Shown: positions 51,626 through 61,790, counted from the stretch's first letter. The stretch: 64,000 nt of DNA from Phenylobacterium sp. (GCF_013911965.1 NZ_JACESE010000006.1:143933-207932); one strand, 5' to 3'. Notes: generated by a model from the sequence alone, not told the origin. Translations and numbers: made by a program.

Positions 51626-52603
51626 ATGACCGCCGCGCCGCACAACCTGCCCCTGGCCGAGGCCGCCGCCCTGACCCGGCGGATCACCCTGCTTTCGGTG
51701 GCCACGGCGAGCCTGCTTGTGGCGATCAAGGCCGCGGCCTGGCTGGCCAGCGGTTCGGTGGCCCTGCTGGCCTCCATGGCCGATTCGGGCCTCGACCTCG
51801 TCGCCTCGCTGGCCACCTTCTTCGCCGTCCGCTACGCGACCGTCCCGCCCGACGCCGAGCACCGTTTCGGCCACGGCAAGGCCGAGGCCTTCGCCAGCCT
51901 GATGCAGGCCGGCCTGGTCTTCGCCTCGGCCGCCCTCGTCACGCGCGAGGCGATCGCCCGGTTCCTCGACCCGCAGCCGGTCGAACAGGGCGGCTGGGCC
52001 ATGGCGGTGATGGCCGGCTCCATCCTGGTCACCGGCGGCCTCGTCTACGCCCAGAGCCAGGTGCTGAAGAAGACCACCTCGGTCGCCGTGGCCGGGGACC
52101 GGGCGCACTACTTCTCCGACCTCGCCTCCAATCTCGCCGCCCTGCTCGGCATCGCCGGGGCGGCGCTCGCCGGCCTGACCTGGCTCGATCCCGTGGCGGG
52201 CCTCGTCGTCGCCGCCCTGCTGGTCTGGGCGGCCATCGGCGTGTTCCGCGAGGCGGCCAACCAGCTCATGGACCACGAACTGCCGGACGCCGAGCGCGCC
52301 GAGATCCGCCGCCTCGCCCTGGACGACCCGCGCGTGATGAACGTCCACCAGCTGCGCACCCGCGCCTCCGGGCCCTATGTCCACATGCAGATGCACATGG
52401 AGCTGGACCCCGACCTGACCCTCGAGGCGGCCCACCGGGTGATCGTCGAGGCGGAGCGGCGGCTGCTGACCGCCTTCCCCGCCGCCGACATCCTGATCCA
52501 CGCCGATCCGCGCGGCCGGGCCGAGCCCCACGGCGGCGCCTTCGGCGAGACGCGGCCGGACGACGCAGAGCGCTCAAATCGGGCCCCAGACCCGGCACCG
52601 TAA
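51626..52603 (+). CDS. Cation diffusion facilitator, FieF-like
   Basis: A 325-residue inner-membrane Zn/Fe exporter. Six transmembrane helices with site A ligands Asp-x-x-x-Asp in ADSGLDLVAS (TM2) and His-x-x-x-Asp in AHYFSDLASN (TM5), the DDHD set of zinc/iron types. The cytosolic domain from about 215 has HQLRTRASGPYVHMQMHMEL with His ligands. The C-terminal 25 residues are extra and polar. Confidence 0.9.
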   Translation: MTAAPHNLPLAEAAALTRRITLLSVATASLLVAIKAAAWLASGSVALLASMADSGLDLVASLATFFAVRYATVPPDAEHRFGHGKAEAFASLMQAGLVFASAALVTREAIARFLDPQPVEQGGWAMAVMAGSILVTGGLVYAQSQVLKKTTSVAVAGDRAHYFSDLASNLAALLGIAGAALAGLTWLDPVAGLVVAALLVWAAIGVFREAANQLMDHELPDAERAEIRRLALDDPRVMNVHQLRTRASGPYVHMQMHMELDPDLTLEAAHRVIVEAERRLLTAFPAADILIHADPRGRAEPHGGAFGETRPDDAERSNRAPDPAP

Positions 52604-52675
52604 ACGCGCCCTTAAGGCCGGCCGGCGCCTAAGTAAGCGCCAACGATTCGGCCGCTCCGGCGGCGAGATGCGGCC

Positions 52676-53362
52676 ATGAGCGTCGAACGCACCCTCTATC
52701 ACTTCCCGCTCGACCCAGCCTCGCGGCAGGTGCGCCTGGCGCTGGGCGAAAAGCGCCTGCCCTTCGAGGACAAGGTCGTCCGCTATTGGGAGCAGCCGGA
52801 GGAACTGGCCGCCCTCAACCCCTCGGGCCTGACGCCGGTGCTGGTCGAGGACGGGCCCGACGGCCGCCTCGTCCTGTGCGAGAACCGGGCGATCCTGGAT
52901 CATCTGGAAGAGCGCTATCCCGAGCCGGCCCTGCTCGGGCGCGAGCCCGCCGACCGCGCCGAGGCCCGGCGCCTGCTGCAGTGGTTCGACCGCAAGTTCG
53001 ACTACGAGGTCGGCTCCTTCCTGCTGCACGAGAAGATGGAGAAGCGGCTTCTGCGCCTGGGCGCGCCCGAACTCGCCGCCCTGCGCCGCGGCCGAGAGGC
53101 GCTGAGGGCGCACATGTCCTATCTCGAGCATCTGCTGGCCGAGCGGGACTGGCTGGCGGGACGCCGCCTCAGCCTGGCCGATTTCGCCGGCGCGGCGCAC
53201 CTGTCGGTCATCGACTATTTCGGCGACGTGCCCTGGCGCGACTACCCGGCGGTCAAGACGTGGTACATGACGGTGAAGTCCCGGCCCTGTTTCCGGCCGC
53301 TGCTCGCCGATCGCTGGCCGGGGCTCGCGCCCGCTGGCCATTATGACGACCTCGATTTCTGA
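52676..53362 (+). CDS. Glutathione S-transferase family protein
   Basis: 228 residues with an N-terminal thioredoxin fold ([43 protein letters not shown]) and an all-helical C-terminal domain with [12 protein letters not shown]. Substrate unknown. It overlaps queG by 20 bp in another frame, so translation is likely coupled. Confidence 0.88.
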   Translation: MSVERTLYHFPLDPASRQVRLALGEKRLPFEDKVVRYWEQPEELAALNPSGLTPVLVEDGPDGRLVLCENRAILDHLEERYPEPALLGREPADRAEARRLLQWFDRKFDYEVGSFLLHEKMEKRLLRLGAPELAALRRGREALRAHMSYLEHLLAERDWLAGRRLSLADFAGAAHLSVIDYFGDVPWRDYPAVKTWYMTVKSRPCFRPLLADRWPGLAPAGHYDDLDF

Positions 53363-54482
53363 TCCCTCGACGCCCGAAGACCTGATCCGCCGCGAGGCCC
53401 TGGCGCTCGGCTTCGACGACTGCCGCTTCGCGCGTGCGGACCGGCCGTGGGCGGCGGGCGAGCGGCTGTTCGACTTCATCGCAGAAGGCCGCCACGGCCA
53501 GATGAGCTGGATGGAGACCACCGCCGAACGCCGCGCCCATCCCCAGGCCATGTGGGCCGGCGCCCGCTCGGCGGTCCTGCTCGGCGTGAACTACGGACCG
53601 GAAGCCGATCCTCGGGCGGTCCTGAGCCAGGCCGACCGCGGGGCGATCTCGGTCTACGCCCAAGGCTCCGACTATCACGACCTGATCAAGAAGCGGCTGA
53701 AGCGTCTGGCGAGCTGGATGGTCCAGACTTTCGGCGGCGAGGTGAAGGTCTTCGTCGACACGGCCCCCCTGCTGGAGAAGCCGCTGGCGGAGGCGTCCGG
53801 CCTCGGCTGGCAGGGCAAGCACACCAACCTCGTCTCGCGTCAGTTCGGCTCCTGGCTCTTCATCGGCTCGGTCCTGACCTCGCTGGAGCTTGCGCCGGAC
53901 GCTGCGGGCGAGGACGCCTGCGGGTCCTGCCGCGCCTGCCAGGACGCCTGCCCGACGGACGCCTTCCCCGCGCCCTATCAGCTCGATGCGCGCCGCTGCA
54001 TCTCCTACCTGACCATCGAGCTCGCCGGCCCGATCCCCCGCGAATTCCGCCAGAGCCTCGGCAACCGCATCTATGGCTGCGACGACTGCCTGGCCGTCTG
54101 CCCCTGGAACAAGTTCGCCCAAACCGCCCGGGAGACGCAGCTGCAGGCGCGCGCGGCGCTTCAGGCGCCGCGCCTGGAGGACCTGGCCCGCCTCGATGAC
54201 GCCGCCTTCCGGGCCCTCTTCACCAAGAGCGCGGTCAAGCGCCTGGGCCGCGACCGCTTCGTGCGCAACGTGCTCTACGCCGTCGGCAACAGCGGCGAAC
54301 CGGGGCTGGTCGATGTTGTGCGTGAACGGCTGAGTGACGCGGCGCCGGTCGTCAGGGGCGCCGCGGTCTGGGCGCTGTCGCAGCTCCTGCCAGCCGACGC
54401 CTTTTCCGCCGAACGGGCCCTGGCCCTGCTGGGGGAGGCGGACGAGACGGTGCGGGGGGAGTGGGCCTTGCAGGCCGACTGA
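53343..54482 (+). CDS. queG: Epoxyqueuosine reductase
   Basis: Cobalamin and iron-sulfur enzyme for the last step of queuosine synthesis in tRNA wobble positions. The 379 residues contain the first 4Fe-4S set [12 protein letters not shown] (about 198-209) and the second C...[10 protein letters not shown] (about 245-257), then a HEAT-like C-terminal region. Length normal. Cotranscribed with the GST gene. A modular repeat follows. Confidence 0.94.
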   Translation: MTTSISDPSTPEDLIRREALALGFDDCRFARADRPWAAGERLFDFIAEGRHGQMSWMETTAERRAHPQAMWAGARSAVLLGVNYGPEADPRAVLSQADRGAISVYAQGSDYHDLIKKRLKRLASWMVQTFGGEVKVFVDTAPLLEKPLAEASGLGWQGKHTNLVSRQFGSWLFIGSVLTSLELAPDAAGEDACGSCRACQDACPTDAFPAPYQLDARRCISYLTIELAGPIPREFRQSLGNRIYGCDDCLAVCPWNKFAQTARETQLQARAALQAPRLEDLARLDDAAFRALFTKSAVKRLGRDRFVRNVLYAVGNSGEPGLVDVVRERLSDAAPVVRGAAVWALSQLLPADAFSAERALALLGEADETVRGEWALQAD

Positions 54483-54494
54483 CGGGCCGCACAG

Positions 54495-54632
54495 CCGAAA
54501 ACCCCCTTTAGGCGCTACACGCCAGCTCCCCCTGCAAGGGGGAGCATCTTCGTGCGGGGCGCTTCAAAGCCGCTGAGCAGATCCTCCCCCTCCGTGGAGG
54601 GGGAGGTGGCCCGGAGGGCCGGAGGGGGCCGG
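54495..54632. repeat. Modular intergenic inverted repeat, copy C (long form)
   Basis: About 138 bp in the convergent gap between queG and the crotonase gene. Read on the minus strand it matches copy B: outer arm, hairpin of CCCCCT/AGGGGG type, GAGGATCTG, a variable stretch, GACGAAGATGCTCCCCCT-like centre (here CACGAAGATG), second hairpin, and the GGGGGTTTTCGGCT end. Confidence 0.85.
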
Positions 54633-54655
54633 CGCGCCAGCGCCGGATCCGCCCC

Positions 54656-55474
54656 TCAGTCGGCGAAGGCCGGCGCCCGCTTCTCCATATTGGCCATCAC
54701 GCTTTCCTTCTGGTTCGCCGATCCGATGAGGGCGCCCTGCTCGGCGCTTTCGGCCAGCAGGATGTCGTGCTGGCTGGCGGGGGTTTCGGCCAGTTCGATC
54801 AGCCGCTTGGCGCCGCGGATGGCGGTCGGGCTCTTGCCGGCGATCTCGGCGGCGAACGCCAGGGCCTCGGCCCGCGGGTCGGCGCAGACGCGGGTGGCGA
54901 AGCCCAGCCGCAGGGCCTCCTCGCCCTCGAAGATGCGGCCCGAATAGGTCAGTTCCCGGATCACGTCGCCGCGGGCCAGGTGGCGCATCAGGACCATGCC
55001 GCCCATGTCCGGCACCAGGCCCCACTTGATCTCCATCACCGCCATGCGGGCGTCCGGCGCGACGAAGCGCATGTCCGGGGCCAGCGCCAGCTGGAAGCCG
55101 CCGCCGAAGGCCACGCCGTGGACGGCGGCGATCACCGGCACGGGCTGTTCGCGCCAGACCATGACGGCGTGCTGGGCGCGGTTGGAGCCGCCGGGCGTGC
55201 GCTTGGGCGTCAGCAGCGTCCCGCTGTCGGCCGTCTCGGGCTTACGCTCGCCCGAGGCCATGGCGGCGAAGGAGCCCATGTCGAGCCCGGCGCAGAAGGC
55301 GCGGCCCTCGCCCGACAGCACGACCGCGCGGACGCCCTTGGTGGTCTTCAGCGCCTCGCCCGTCTCGATCAGGGCCGAGAACATGGCGTCGTCCAGCGCA
55401 TTCATCTTGTCCGTGCGGACCATGCGGACGTCGGCCACCCCGTCCTTGATGTCCACCTTCACCCGATCGTTCAT
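54656..55474 (-). CDS. Crotonase/enoyl-CoA hydratase family protein
   Basis: 272 residues with a crotonase fold: oxyanion-hole segments SGEGRAFCAGLDMGSF and AAVHGVAFGGGFQLAL, and the Asp/Glu region around MAVMEIKWGLVPDMGG. The second catalytic acid is Asp in VPDMGG rather than the Glu pair of true hydratases, so it may be an isomerase or another crotonase. ATG 55474 has GGAGG 8 bp before it. Last gene after rfbC and tesB. Confidence 0.87.
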   Translation of the reverse strand: MNDRVKVDIKDGVADVRMVRTDKMNALDDAMFSALIETGEALKTTKGVRAVVLSGEGRAFCAGLDMGSFAAMASGERKPETADSGTLLTPKRTPGGSNRAQHAVMVWREQPVPVIAAVHGVAFGGGFQLALAPDMRFVAPDARMAVMEIKWGLVPDMGGMVLMRHLARGDVIRELTYSGRIFEGEEALRLGFATRVCADPRAEALAFAAEIAGKSPTAIRGAKRLIELAETPASQHDILLAESAEQGALIGSANQKESVMANMEKRAPAFAD

Positions 55475-55533
55475 GAGCATGTCCTCCCGTCCGTCCCGGC
55501 TTGCCGCCGGCGTCTGCGGAAGACTGTCACGGA

Positions 55534-56370
55534 TCAGCCGGCCGGGCGATGGCGGATCAGGGCCTCCTGCGTCGCCGAGGCGACCAGCCGCCCCTGCCGA
55601 TCGAAGATGGAGCCGCGGTTGAAGCCCCGCCCGCCCGAGGCCGAGGGGCTGTCCTGGACGTAGAGGTGCCAGTCGGAGAAGTCGCTCGGCCGGTGGAACC
55701 ACAGGGCGTGGTCGAGGCTGGCCACCTGCAGCTCGCCGTGCGGGACCGGGTGGGGGCGCAGGCTGGCGTCCAGCAGGCTCATGTCGGAGCCGTAGGCCAG
55801 GGCGCACTGGTTGACGGCGACGTCGGTCCCGACCGACTGGCGGGCCCTGAACCAGACATTGTAGAGCGGGGCCATGGCTTCCGTCTGGCCATGGCGCTGC
55901 GGGTCGATGGGGCGGACCTCCACCGGCCACTCGCGGTCGCGCGGCGGCACGCCGTCGGCCTCGCGCAGCTGCTCCTCGTTCAGCAGGTCTTCCGGCGGCG
56001 GCGCGGCCGGCGCCTCGTCCTGGTGCTCGAAGCCCTCCTCCGGGACCTGGAACGAGGCGGCCAGATTGAAGATCTGCTTGCCGTTCTGAATGGCGACGAC
56101 CCGGCGGACGGAGAAGGAGCCGCCGTCGCGGGCCCGGTCCACCTGAAAGAGGATCGGCATGGACGGGTCGCCCGGCCGGATGAAATAGGCGTGCATGGAG
56201 TGGCAGAGTCGCCCCTCGATGGTGCGATAGGCCGCCGTCAGCGCCTGGGCCACCACCTGGCCGCCATAGATGCGGCGGCCTTCACGGGCCGGCGTAAAGC
56301 CCCGGTAGAGATCGAGGTCGATCTGCTCCAGGTTCAGGATGTCGACCAGTTCGTTGTCGGTTTCCGTCAT
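55534..56370 (-). CDS. tesB: Acyl-CoA thioesterase II
   Basis: 278 residues with two hot-dog domains (about 10-115 and 165-275). Motifs: RIYGGQVVAQAL, HSMHAYFIRPGDP and, in the second half, SLDHALWFHRPSDFSDW with the catalytic Asp. Hydrolyses acyl-CoA to fatty acid and CoA in the cytosol. The start ATG shares one base with the rfbC stop. Confidence 0.9.
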   Translation of the reverse strand: MTETDNELVDILNLEQIDLDLYRGFTPAREGRRIYGGQVVAQALTAAYRTIEGRLCHSMHAYFIRPGDPSMPILFQVDRARDGGSFSVRRVVAIQNGKQIFNLAASFQVPEEGFEHQDEAPAAPPPEDLLNEEQLREADGVPPRDREWPVEVRPIDPQRHGQTEAMAPLYNVWFRARQSVGTDVAVNQCALAYGSDMSLLDASLRPHPVPHGELQVASLDHALWFHRPSDFSDWHLYVQDSPSASGGRGFNRGSIFDRQGRLVASATQEALIRHRPAG

Positions 56371-56927
56371 CAGAAGCTCGCTTCCGGCATGTCCTTCAGG
56401 CGCGGCAGCGCCTTGTCCTTCTCCGAGGTGACAGCCTCGTCCGCCGCCACCGGCCAGTCGATGGCCAGGTCCGGATCGTTCCAGATCACCCCGCCCTCGC
56501 ACTGCGGCGCATAGAGGCCGTCGACCTTGTAGAACAGCTCGCAGTCGTCGGTCAGCGTGCAGTAGCCATGGGCGAATCCGCGCGGCACGAACAGCTGCTC
56601 GCCGCCCTCGGCGGTCAGCTTCGCGCCGACCCACCGGCCGAAGGTGGCCGAGCCCTGGCGCACGTCGACCGCCACGTCGTAGATGGCGCCCTTCAGCACC
56701 CGGACCAGCTTGGCCTGGGCGTGGGGGGCGGTCTGGAAGTGCAGGCCCCGCACCGTGCCCGTCTTCGCATTGTAGGCCTGGTTGTCCTGTACGAAGTCGC
56801 AGTCGATCCCGGCGCCCGCCAGGCTCTTCCGGCTCCAGGTCTCGGCGAACCAGCCGCGCGCATCGCCATGGCGCTTGGGCGTGATAAGCAGGACCTCGGG
56901 CAGGGCGAGCGGGACGATGCTGGTCAT
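56370..56927 (-). CDS. rfbC: dTDP-4-dehydrorhamnose 3,5-epimerase
   Basis: A 185-residue cupin epimerase of dTDP-L-rhamnose synthesis. Catalytic His in VRGLHFQ (about 60), with FVPRGFAHGYC and the Tyr/Asp region YKVDGLYAP present. The other rhamnose genes (rfbA, rfbB, rfbD) are not in the window, so it is a detached member; the divergent glycosyltransferase may use related sugars. Confidence 0.92.
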   Translation of the reverse strand: MTSIVPLALPEVLLITPKRHGDARGWFAETWSRKSLAGAGIDCDFVQDNQAYNAKTGTVRGLHFQTAPHAQAKLVRVLKGAIYDVAVDVRQGSATFGRWVGAKLTAEGGEQLFVPRGFAHGYCTLTDDCELFYKVDGLYAPQCEGGVIWNDPDLAIDWPVAADEAVTSEKDKALPRLKDMPEASF

Positions 56928-56963
56928 GGAACTCTACGGGCAGTGATTGGAGCGCGCCCCCGC

Positions 56964-58001
56964 ATGGACGACCTCTCCGGCGAAGACAAGGCGCCGCCGG
57001 CCCTCAGCGTGGTGATCGTGGCCTACAACAGCGCCGCGACGCTTTCGCGATGCGTCGAGGGCCTCGCGCATCAGACCCTGCGCGACTTCGAGCTGCTGAT
57101 CGTCGACAACGACTCGCCCCAGGGCGAGGCCGCGCCGGCCGCCGAAGGCCACGCCTTCGCCCGCCTTGTCCGCGCCGGCGGCAACCTCGGCTTCGCCGGC
57201 GGGGTGAACCTGGGCGCGCGGGAGGCCCGCGGCCGCTGGCTCGTCCTGCTCAATCCCGACGCCTATCCGGACGTCCGCTGGCTCGAAGCCCTCGCCGAAG
57301 CCGCGCGGCGCCACCCGAAGGTGCGCGCCTTCACCTCCCGTCAGGTCATGGCCGAGGATCCGAGCCTGCTGGACGGCCTGGGCGACGTGATGTCGGCGCC
57401 GGCCATCCCCTATCGCGGCGGATATCTTTCGCCCGATCCCGGCGACACGCCCGAGGGCGAGGTCTTCTCGCCCTGCGGGGCGGCGATGATGGTCGACCGC
57501 CGGCTCTTCCTCGACCTCGGCGGCCTGGACGAAAGCTTCTTCTGTTACTGCGAGGACGTGGATTTCGGCTATCGCCTGCAGCTCGCCGGCGAGCCGACCC
57601 TGCTGGTCCCCTCGGCGGTCGTCCGCCACGAGGGGTCGGCCTCCTCGGGCGGGCCGAAGTCGGAGTTCGCCGTCTTCCACGGCGTGCGCAACCGCTTCTG
57701 GGTGCTGGTCAAGGACACGCCGGCCCTGCTCTTGCCGGTCGTCCTGCCGCTGCACCTGGCGGCCTTCGCGCTCGTCTCCCTGAGGCCCCAGAACCGGCCC
57801 CTGCTCGGCGTCACCTGGCGGGCCTTCAAGGCGGCGCTGGCCGGCCTGCCGGCCCAGCTGAAGAGCCGCCGCGCCGTTCAGAGGGCGCGCAAGGCCCGGG
57901 CGCTCGACATCGCCCGCGCCATGACCTGGAACCCGAAGGACCTGTCGGGCCGCCGTCCCGTCATTCGCCCCTTGCGGCCCAGTCGACGAGGCGCGCCATG
58001 A
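56964..58001 (+). CDS. Family 2 glycosyltransferase, rhamnosyltransferase-like
   Basis: 345 residues with a GT-A fold: SVVIVAYNSAATLSRCVEG, VDNDSPQGE, NLGFAGGVNLGAREARG, NPDAYPD (the DxD-like metal site) and FCYCEDVDFGYRL. The pattern is of rhamnosyl or similar transferases for surface polysaccharide. A hydrophobic segment near 255-280 may touch the membrane. It overlaps the end of the convergent argE gene by 41 bp. Confidence 0.87.
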   Translation: MDDLSGEDKAPPALSVVIVAYNSAATLSRCVEGLAHQTLRDFELLIVDNDSPQGEAAPAAEGHAFARLVRAGGNLGFAGGVNLGAREARGRWLVLLNPDAYPDVRWLEALAEAARRHPKVRAFTSRQVMAEDPSLLDGLGDVMSAPAIPYRGGYLSPDPGDTPEGEVFSPCGAAMMVDRRLFLDLGGLDESFFCYCEDVDFGYRLQLAGEPTLLVPSAVVRHEGSASSGGPKSEFAVFHGVRNRFWVLVKDTPALLLPVVLPLHLAAFALVSLRPQNRPLLGVTWRAFKAALAGLPAQLKSRRAVQRARKARALDIARAMTWNPKDLSGRRPVIRPLRPSRRGAP

Positions 58002-59139
58002 AGGCCGCGCCCCGCTCCATCTGGGACATCTCCACGAACTCGTCGGGCTGGTGGGCCTGGTCGATGGAGCCCGGGCCGCAGATGACGGTGGAGAAGCCCG
58101 CCTCCTGGAACTGACCGGCCTCGGCGGCGAAGGCGACCACGCGCGCGGGGCCGTTGTCGCCGGCCAGGCGCCGGGCGAAGGCCTCGGCCGCCCCGTCCTT
58201 TTCCGGCGCCAGCGGCGGGGTGTGCGAGCGGCGGACGACGCTGACGCCGGCCCGGGGGAACTGGGCCTTCAGGGCGGCGTCCATCTGCCGGCAGTCCTCG
58301 AAGAAGGGCTCCAGCACCGCCATCGGGTCGACGCCGGGGGGCGCGCGAAGGTCGAAGAAGAAGACGCACTCGCGGGCCAGGATGTTGACCGCCGTGCCGC
58401 CGTTCACCTGGCCGACCGTGAGGGTCGCGTGCTTGGGCGTGAAGGGCGAGGCGGGGTCGGCCTCGCGCTCCAGCTGTTCGGACAGGTCGCAGAGCCGGCC
58501 CATCAGACGGATGGCCGCCATATTGGCCGAGACCCCGAGCTGGGTCTGGCTGGAATGGGCCTCGTGACCGTTCACCGTCACCTTGAAGGTGGTGATGCCC
58601 TTATGGCCGCTGACCGCCTCCATGTTGGTCGGCTCGCCCACGACCACCAGGGCCGGGCGCGGCAGTTCTGCGGCGATCACCTTGATCATGTCCGGCGCGC
58701 CCAGGCAGCCCACCTCCTCGTCATAGGAGAAGGCCAGGTGCACCGGCTTCTGCGGACCGGCCGCCAGGAGATCGGGCACGGCGGCCAGCGCCAGGGCCAG
58801 GAAGCCCTTCATGTCACAGGTCCCGCGCCCGTAGAGCCGGCCGTCCCGCGGCGTGACCTTGAAGGGGTCGGAGGTCCAGGGCTGGCCGTCCACCGGCACC
58901 ACGTCGGTGTGGCCCGACAGGACGACGCCGCCGGGAATGTCCGGCCCGATGGTGGCGATCAGGTTGGACTTGGTCCCCTCGGCGTTGGGCACGCGCCGGT
59001 GAGGCGCGCCGTGGCCGTCGAGATAGGCCTCCACCCACGAGATCAGCTCGAGGTTGGAAAGGCGCGAGGTGGTGTCGAAGGCGACGAGCCGCTCGAGCAG
59101 TTCGAGCGCGCGGGGCGTCAGGGTCTGGGCGGATGACAT
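57961..59139 (-). CDS. argE: Acetylornithine deacetylase
   Basis: A 392-residue M20 zinc hydrolase of arginine synthesis. Metal ligands in LSGHTDVVPVDG (His, Asp), GRGTCDMKG (Asp) and SYDEEVGCLGA (Glu pair), and the dimer domain with GHEAHSSQTQLG. ArgE fits better than DapE or a general peptidase by motif, but substrate is inferred. Confidence 0.9.
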   Translation of the reverse strand: MSSAQTLTPRALELLERLVAFDTTSRLSNLELISWVEAYLDGHGAPHRRVPNAEGTKSNLIATIGPDIPGGVVLSGHTDVVPVDGQPWTSDPFKVTPRDGRLYGRGTCDMKGFLALALAAVPDLLAAGPQKPVHLAFSYDEEVGCLGAPDMIKVIAAELPRPALVVVGEPTNMEAVSGHKGITTFKVTVNGHEAHSSQTQLGVSANMAAIRLMGRLCDLSEQLEREADPASPFTPKHATLTVGQVNGGTAVNILARECVFFFDLRAPPGVDPMAVLEPFFEDCRQMDAALKAQFPRAGVSVVRRSHTPPLAPEKDGAAEAFARRLAGDNGPARVVAFAAEAGQFQEAGFSTVICGPGSIDQAHQPDEFVEMSQMERGAAFMARLVDWAARGE

Positions 59140-59346
59140 CGCCGCCAGCCTAGACCCGGCGGACCAAAGGCTCCACCCCGAGCATCGCTGCGATGCGCCG
59201 ACTCGCAGGGCCGCCCGATTCCCGACCAGACGCGCCGCGCCCGCGGTCGTCCGCCGCTCCCCGCTCCGGTCGCGTCCGCGCCTTCATGCGACATTAAGTG
59301 GCGCGGCTCATGGATGGCGTCCGCCAGGAGCAGAGGGGGCCGGGCG

Positions 59347-61089
59347 ATGCGGGACGGACACAGGCGAACAGTCGATCTGGAGCTTTCCACCGGCGCGCGG
59401 TGGCTGGAGGTCGTGGGATTCCGCCAGCGGGACGCGAAATACATCCTGCCGCTCACGGTCTTGGCCGCCGTCGGATCCCTCATCTGGCTGGCCTGGTGGA
59501 TCTCCGCCGTCTGGCTCGCGGTCAACATGACGAGCCAGATCCTCAACCTGCTCCTCTGCCGGCGCATGGGGCGGCTCAAGCAGCCCGAGCCGCGGCACGA
59601 GCTGTTCCTGGCGGCCTTCACGGGCGTGGAGACGGTTCTTTACGCCACATTGCCGGCGGCCCTGCTGCTCGACGGGACGCCCGGCGCGGCCGTCGCCGCC
59701 ATGTCGATCATCGGGGCCATCGCCCTCAGCGCCGCTTCGGAGATCCCCCTCTCCCGCCGGATCGGCTTCGCGGCGCTCGGCGCCAGCGCGGCGGTCACGG
59801 CCGCGGCCATCCTGTTCAGCGCCCCTCAGGTGGGCGCCTTGCACGTGGCGGTCACCCTGGCGGCCGTGGCGAGCATGTACGTTTATGTGGTCGAGGCCGC
59901 CTTTCACCGGGAGGCCATCGAGACCCGCCTGGCCGAGGCCGTCGCCCACGCCCGCGCCAAGGAGGCCGAGGCCGAAGCGGCCAACGCCGCCAAGAGCGCC
60001 TTCCTCGCCACCATGAGCCACGAGATCCGCACGCCGCTGAACGGCGTGCTGGGCATGGCCCAGGCCATGGCCCGCGACGAGCTGAAGCCCGCCCAGGCCG
60101 AGCGTCTGGCCATCATCCGCCAGTCGGGCGAGACGCTGATCGGCCTGCTGAACAACGTGCTGGACCTCTCGAAGATCGAGGCCGGCCAGATGTCCATCGA
60201 GGCCATTCCCTTCGACCTGGTGGATCTGCTCGAATCCACCTGCGCCGCCTTCGTAACGCTCGCCGCCGAGAAGGATCTGAGCCTCGAACTCCACATCGAG
60301 GGCGCCGCCGACGGCCTGTTCGAGGGCGACCCGACCCGGCTGCGCCAGGTGGTCTCCAACCTCGTCTCCAATGCGGTGAAGTTCACCGAGCGCGGCGGCG
60401 TCTCCGTCGCGGCCGAGCTTCGCCCCGAGGGCCTGGCCATCCGCGTGGCCGACACCGGCCCGGGCATGGACGCCGAGCAGAAGGCGCGGCTCTTCTCGCG
60501 CTTCGCCCAGCTGGAGGCCTCCATCACCCGCCGCTATGGCGGCACAGGGCTGGGCCTGGCCATTTCGCACGAACTGGCGGGGCTGATGGGCGGTGGGCTC
60601 GGCGTCGAGAGCGAACCCGGCGAAGGCTCCGTCTTCCTGCTCGCCCTGCCCCTGCCGCGCCTGGGGGACCGCCCCGAAGCCCCGCCCGAGGATCCGTCGC
60701 ACCAGGCGGGGGTCCTGTCGCATCTGCGCGTGCTGGCCGCCGAGGACAACGCGGTCAACCAGGTGGTCCTGAAGGCCCTGCTGGCGCCGCTGGGCGTCGA
60801 TCCCGTGATGGTCGGCGACGGCGCCGAGGCGGTGGTCGCCTGGGAGACCGGCGACTGGGATCTGATCCTGATGGACGTGCGAATGCCGGTGATGGACGGG
60901 CTCTCCGCCACCCGCGAGATCCGCGCCCGGGAAAAGGCGCAGAGCCGGCGGCGCACCCGGATCATCGGCCTCACCGCCGACGCCATGGCCCATCAGGTGG
61001 ACGAACTGCTCGCGGCCGGCATGGACGCCCACGTCGCCAAGCCGATCGAGGTCGAGCGCCTCTATGAGGCCCTGGAGGCGGTCGCCTAG
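59347..61089 (+). CDS. Hybrid sensor histidine kinase with receiver domain
   Basis: 580 residues. An N-terminal membrane region with about six helices (30-185), a coiled linker, HisKA with His225 in MSHEIRTPLNG, HATPase (N box NLVSNAVKFT, G1 DTGPGMD, G2 GGTGLGLAI) and a receiver domain with Asp510 in LMDVRMPVMDG. No separate periplasmic sensor is seen, so it may sense a membrane state. No cognate regulator lies next to it. ATG 59347 has AGGGGG before it. Overlaps the next convergent gene by 4 bp. Confidence 0.92.
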   Translation: MRDGHRRTVDLELSTGARWLEVVGFRQRDAKYILPLTVLAAVGSLIWLAWWISAVWLAVNMTSQILNLLLCRRMGRLKQPEPRHELFLAAFTGVETVLYATLPAALLLDGTPGAAVAAMSIIGAIALSAASEIPLSRRIGFAALGASAAVTAAAILFSAPQVGALHVAVTLAAVASMYVYVVEAAFHREAIETRLAEAVAHARAKEAEAEAANAAKSAFLATMSHEIRTPLNGVLGMAQAMARDELKPAQAERLAIIRQSGETLIGLLNNVLDLSKIEAGQMSIEAIPFDLVDLLESTCAAFVTLAAEKDLSLELHIEGAADGLFEGDPTRLRQVVSNLVSNAVKFTERGGVSVAAELRPEGLAIRVADTGPGMDAEQKARLFSRFAQLEASITRRYGGTGLGLAISHELAGLMGGGLGVESEPGEGSVFLLALPLPRLGDRPEAPPEDPSHQAGVLSHLRVLAAEDNAVNQVVLKALLAPLGVDPVMVGDGAEAVVAWETGDWDLILMDVRMPVMDGLSATREIRAREKAQSRRRTRIIGLTADAMAHQVDELLAAGMDAHVAKPIEVERLYEALEAVA

Positions 61090-61730
61090 TTCGTCGCGGG
61101 CAGCGGCGGACGAGAGAGGCCCCGGAGTTCCCCGGCGGCCTGACGCACGATCTGCCAGCCGCCGGCGATCGCCAGGCTTGCCATGACGCCGGCGACAATC
61201 AGATCCGGCCAGGCCGTGCCGGTCCCGAACACCCCGGCCGCGGCGGCCACGACGGCGACATTGCCGATGGCGTCGTTGCGCGAGCAGATCCAAACCGAAC
61301 GCATGTTGGCGTCGCCCTCGCGGAAGGCGAACAGCATCGCCGCCACGGCCAAGTTGGCGACCAGCGCCGCCACTCCGACGACGCCCATGGTGGCGGCCTC
61401 CGGCACGCCCCCGGCCAGGGCCCGCCAGGCGATGGCGGCGGCGACGGCCAAGCCCAATACGGCGAGGGACAGCCCCTTGGCCAGGGCCGCGCGCGCCCGC
61501 CAGGCGAGGCCCAGGCCGGCGACGGCGAGGCTGATGGCGTAGTTCGCCGCGTCCCCCAGGAAGTCGAGGGCGTCGGCCTGCAGGGCGACCGAACCCGCGT
61601 GGAGACCGGCCGCCACCTCTGCGACGAACATGCCGGCGTTCACCGCCAAGGCGATCCACAGCGCGCGCCGCCACTTTGGGCTGTTCGCCGGCTGGGCCGA
61701 ACATCCGTCGCCTGAACAGCAACCCGCCAT
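61086..61730 (-). CDS. CDF-type cation transporter with N-terminal Cys cluster, no C-terminal domain
   Basis: A 214-residue membrane protein with six helices. It starts MAGCCSGDGCS, a Cys cluster that may catch metal. Site A reads DALDFLGDAANY and SRNDAIGNVA, so one His is replaced by Asn, and the usual cytosolic domain is absent. The promoter has the stretched-spacer form used by MerR activators, with the MerR gene divergent. Probably exports a divalent heavy metal such as Cd, Pb, Co or Zn. Confidence 0.85.
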   Translation of the reverse strand: MAGCCSGDGCSAQPANSPKWRRALWIALAVNAGMFVAEVAAGLHAGSVALQADALDFLGDAANYAISLAVAGLGLAWRARAALAKGLSLAVLGLAVAAAIAWRALAGGVPEAATMGVVGVAALVANLAVAAMLFAFREGDANMRSVWICSRNDAIGNVAVVAAAAGVFGTGTAWPDLIVAGVMASLAIAGGWQIVRQAAGELRGLSRPPLPATN

Positions 61731-61773
61731 CGGGGAATCTCCTGCAAAACGTCTGACGGCGCCCTATCTGGAC

Positions 61774-61790
61774 CCTGTAGTCACTACAGG
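61774..61790 (-). promoter_or_regulatory. MerR-type operator within the cation transporter promoter
   Basis: CCTGTAGT-C-ACTACAGG, perfect 8+8 bp around one central base, lying between TTGAGC (-35, minus strand, 61795-61790) and CAGATA (about 19 bp further). The long spacer is the hallmark of MerR-activated metal promoters. Confidence 0.8.
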